Shown: positions 17,924-20,149 of the stretch, in pieces
How positions within the stretch are numbered: position 1 is the stretch's first letter
Layout of the letters: each line of letters begins with the position of its first letter
DNA from: Pelargonium cotyledonis
Taxonomy: Eukaryota; Streptophyta; Magnoliopsida; Geraniales; Geraniaceae
Length of the DNA stretch: 20,149 bases
Reading direction: 5' to 3'
NCBI GenBank assembly: GCA_036897625.1
Contig: JAYMTA010001403.1
Location: 1-20,149, forward strand
Notes under the pieces: generated by a model
Seen by the model: only the letters and a program-made list of their open reading frames with translations
The model's database searches: none
Told to the model about the DNA's origin: nothing
Made by a program: the position numbers and the translations under genes

Positions 17924-19260
17924 CAAAAATATTGTTGGTCGGTTTCTGCATAGATAAAGAACTATCAATTATTAAGGTATCATGCATTTTTTGATATTCG
18001 AACTCGAGAGTTCATATTAATATATATAGAACAATTTCTAATTAATTAGTTGACCGCCGCGCTTTGTAGCTAAACTTTATACCGTGTATTGTTGTGCCCA
18101 AACAAACCCTAATTTGATCTTAAATGGTGATGTTTCAATTTGAATTTGTTTTCACTATTTCATTGCAATGAGCATACATACATGTAGTACATGCAGTGAT
18201 CATAATAATCATAGTCCTTTTTGATGATGATAAGCTTGAATGCTTGATAAATATATGCTCCAACTATAATACTTACTATACATACTATATATACACGCAC
18301 ATATAAACTTATCAATTTTATAATAATAATAATATAGTGTATGAGAGAGACCTATATTGGTGGTGATGAGTGATGACATAGGCCATTTTGGTTGTGGCTG
18401 TAGAAGAGTGATATGGATAGACAGAGATAGAGAACAAAGACAAAATACCCCAGCTATTGTAGGGTTTATAACCACAGTGTTCTCTTTTGTTTATACCATT
18501 CTTTAGTTTGCTTGTGTTTTCAAAAAAAAAAAAAAACATTAGAAACACATTGGATTCAACACAAAAATTTGAATTAAGATTCAAAAAGAGAATGAAATAA
18601 AAACTCAGCCAAATATACGAGAGTTTGACACGTTACGATTTAACACTCGTGCTCGTCTTAATAAACTGGTGGGCATAGTGCGCTCTTTCAGGGTTCATTT
18701 CAAATATGTTTTAACTGATTTTCAACCATTAATTCTTTTATCTAACTACGGCCCGAGAGTCTGCTATATATATATATATAATAAGATGAAACCCTAAGGC
18801 CAATAATCTCCAAGAAAGAATGGCAAGTTGGGCTAGGTGAAGCTGAAAAAAAGAAAGATAATAGATTGATGGGAAAGAGCTTGGTGTTAATGCATGATAC
18901 ATGTTGGTGGGTTAGGTAGCAACCCCTGCCCCCCACTCTCATGGCCCCATGCCCACCCCCTCTTCTTAGATTCCCTTCCCCTTGCCATTTGCCAACTCAT
19001 CTCCCTCATTTCGTTTTCTTAATAAAAAAACAAAAATAGTACATTTCTACGTGTATTTATGCAACGATACATTAAAGATGAAGTATTGAAGTTTTGTTGG
19101 CGACTTTCAGTTTCTGCCATGTTGGATTGTCTCGCTACTCGTATGAGTATGGAGTGCCTAAGTTTAGTTCAAGAGTGTTTGTGTTACCAATTTGATTACA
19201 TGCATGTCTTTTTGAATTTGACGACGAAAACAGTATCTCTCCACGGTTATTTGTTATACT
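17924..19260. other. Intergenic DNA with simple repeats only
   Basis: Contains a poly(A) run (18522-18535), a TA microsatellite (18765-18780) and an unusually C-rich strand segment (about 18917-18987) with CCCCCCAC, CCCACCCCC and CCCTTCCCC words. None of the open frames here looks like a protein. A 9-bp inverted match across the C-rich segment (18819-18827 with 18981-18989) was judged too weak to call a microRNA. Confidence 0.45.
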
Positions 19261-19564
19261 CACTACAATAAAAATCTAATAGTCAAAAGTTACAACTGAT
19301 TTAAAATCGAACCTGCTCTGAGCATGTGGCGCTTGTGCACTTCTTTGTCCACCTACACTATAAAAATTTGTGCGTTTATTGAGGAAATAGCGACGAGCTC
19401 GGATTCCTCGCTATTTTGGATGTAGCTAAATTTAGTGAGGGGATATAAGTATGTAGTTTTTTCTCCCACTATATTTGGCACGCTTATGAAAAATTTGGCG
19501 CCAAATTCTTCTTATCTCCATTTCTCGCTAAATTTTGTCACTAAATGACTATTTTCCAGTAATG
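19261..19564. mobile_element. Short CACTA-like non-autonomous element
   Basis: The left end starts CACTACAATAAAAATC, and the reverse complement of the right end reads CATTACTGGAAAATAG, a decayed CACTA-type terminus. Inside are inverted subterminal words typical of these elements: AAATAGCGACGA (19385-19396) against TCCTCGCTATTT (from 19405), and AAATTTAGTGAGG (about 19428-19440) against CTCGCTAAATTT further on. A second CACTATAAAAATTTG at 19356 could be an alternative left end. No clean 3-bp target duplication was found and there is no coding capacity. Confidence 0.5.
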
Positions 19565-19876
19565 CACTCTCAAGTTTAAAATTGTTCAAACAATTTTTGG
19601 TTTTTACCGTACTAATTTGTCTCATTACCAATGCATGATGTCATTGTAAGAGTTTTCATGATTTCGGTATGTCAATGAAATCGTCCTATCGAATAATTAG
19701 CTATACTCAAAATGTGCTTCAAATCTAATTACTTTGTGAACAGGAAACCCTAATGTTGAATATTTCCAGTCAAGCTTGAATCATATCATTGGCAACATAG
19801 AAGCATTTCTTCTGTCCTCAAATAAAAGTCACCCACTTCACATGGTTAAGTGATAAAGTGCATATATAGCATAAAA
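19565..19876. other. Intergenic spacer between two CACTA-like elements
   Basis: AT-rich sequence of about 310 bp with no gene, repeat or clear regulatory signal. Confidence 0.45.
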
Positions 19877-20149
19877 CACTACAAGAAATTTGCCATTTCT
19901 TGACACATAAAATTGTCATGAAAACAAGATTATTCATCACAATAAACAATAAGTGACAAAAATTCATCGTCACACCAATCGTCACAGTAGGTGCGTGGTT
20001 TTTTGTATATGTGACGATTCTTATTTTTTTCATCAAATATTTAATTTTATATGACGAAAAATACATGTGTCACTGTTATTTTTGTTTTTCGCGACGTTTA
20101 TTTTGTCATTTTTAGTTAAAAGTTTTTGTCACTTGTGACCATATTTCGT
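19877..20149. mobile_element. CACTA-like element, cut by the window end
   Basis: CACTACAAGAAATTTGCC at 19877 is a typical CACTA (En/Spm) terminus. Dense subterminal repeats follow: ATCGTCACA at 19966-19974 and 19978-19986, its inverse TGTGACGAT at 20010-20018, and further TGACGA, GTGTCAC and GTGAC words up to the end. In En/Spm elements such subterminal motifs bind the element's own protein. The other terminus lies beyond the window, so size and autonomy are unknown. Confidence 0.65.

Noticed and set aside
18209-18584. Overlapping minus-strand open frames with Ser/Tyr/Leu-rich sequence.
   Set aside because: Two frames overlap in the same AT-rich repeat-bearing DNA, including TAA and poly(A) tracts; composition alone explains them.
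18815-18995. A possible miR482-like microRNA foldback: AATGGCAAG (18819-18827) pairs with CTTGCCATT (18981-18989), with a TTCCC-starting segment on the 3' arm.
   Set aside because: Only nine consecutive pairs plus a wobble, a loop of more than 150 nt, and the 3' arm does not match any miR482/2118 form I know well.

Overview
The window is nuclear DNA of a flowering plant, most likely a eudicot. The coding parts are short exons separated by GT...AG introns with AT-rich interiors. The three recognisable genes are plant-specific or have plant-specific forms, and the intergenic DNA carries typical plant transposon remnants (PIF/Harbinger-, Stowaway- and CACTA-like elements, LINE and copia-type debris). 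I cannot name the species.

Three intact genes lie on the + strand. The first (2921-3324, two exons, 93 aa) encodes a small atypical HLH protein of the PRE/ILI (PACLOBUTRAZOL RESISTANCE) family. The second (5245-7348, four exons, 251 aa) encodes an RRM protein of the BPA1 (Binding Partner of ACD11 1) family. The third (8369-14211, fourteen exons, 598 aa) encodes a type II sucrose transporter of the SUC3/SUT2 clade, recognised by its long N-terminus, its enlarged central cytoplasmic loop and the 14-exon layout. All exon junctions were placed by hand, keep frame, and give complete proteins of family-typical length.

The DNA around the genes is repeat-rich. From left to right there is a degenerate GAATCG-type repeat (1-105), a 343-bp PIF/Harbinger-like MITE with a TTA duplication (425-767), a 286-bp Stowaway-like MITE with a TA duplication (863-1148), and a weak, decayed F-box-like reading frame on the minus strand (2074-2376). 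A foldback MITE sits in the last intron of SUC3 (13553-13707). Beyond SUC3 no intact gene is visible for about 5.9 kb. That stretch holds a LINE zf-RVT fragment (minus strand, 16467-16733), a 61-bp LINE 3'-end insertion inside an 18-bp target duplication (16934-17030), a copia-type LTR/primer-binding-site remnant (about 17540-17800), a short CACTA-like element (19261-19564) and the start of a second CACTA-like element that leaves the window (19877 onward).

The three genes are not an operon, and nothing in the sequence ties their functions together. PRE proteins promote cell elongation, BPA1 proteins bind the ceramide-phosphate transfer protein ACD11, and SUC3/SUT2 loads sucrose with protons across membranes. 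I see no sign of an undescribed biological system. The most useful leads are regulatory: two upstream ORFs before the SUC3 start, a stop-free in-frame 84-nt SUC3 intron, and a tandem splice acceptor in the BPA1 gene.
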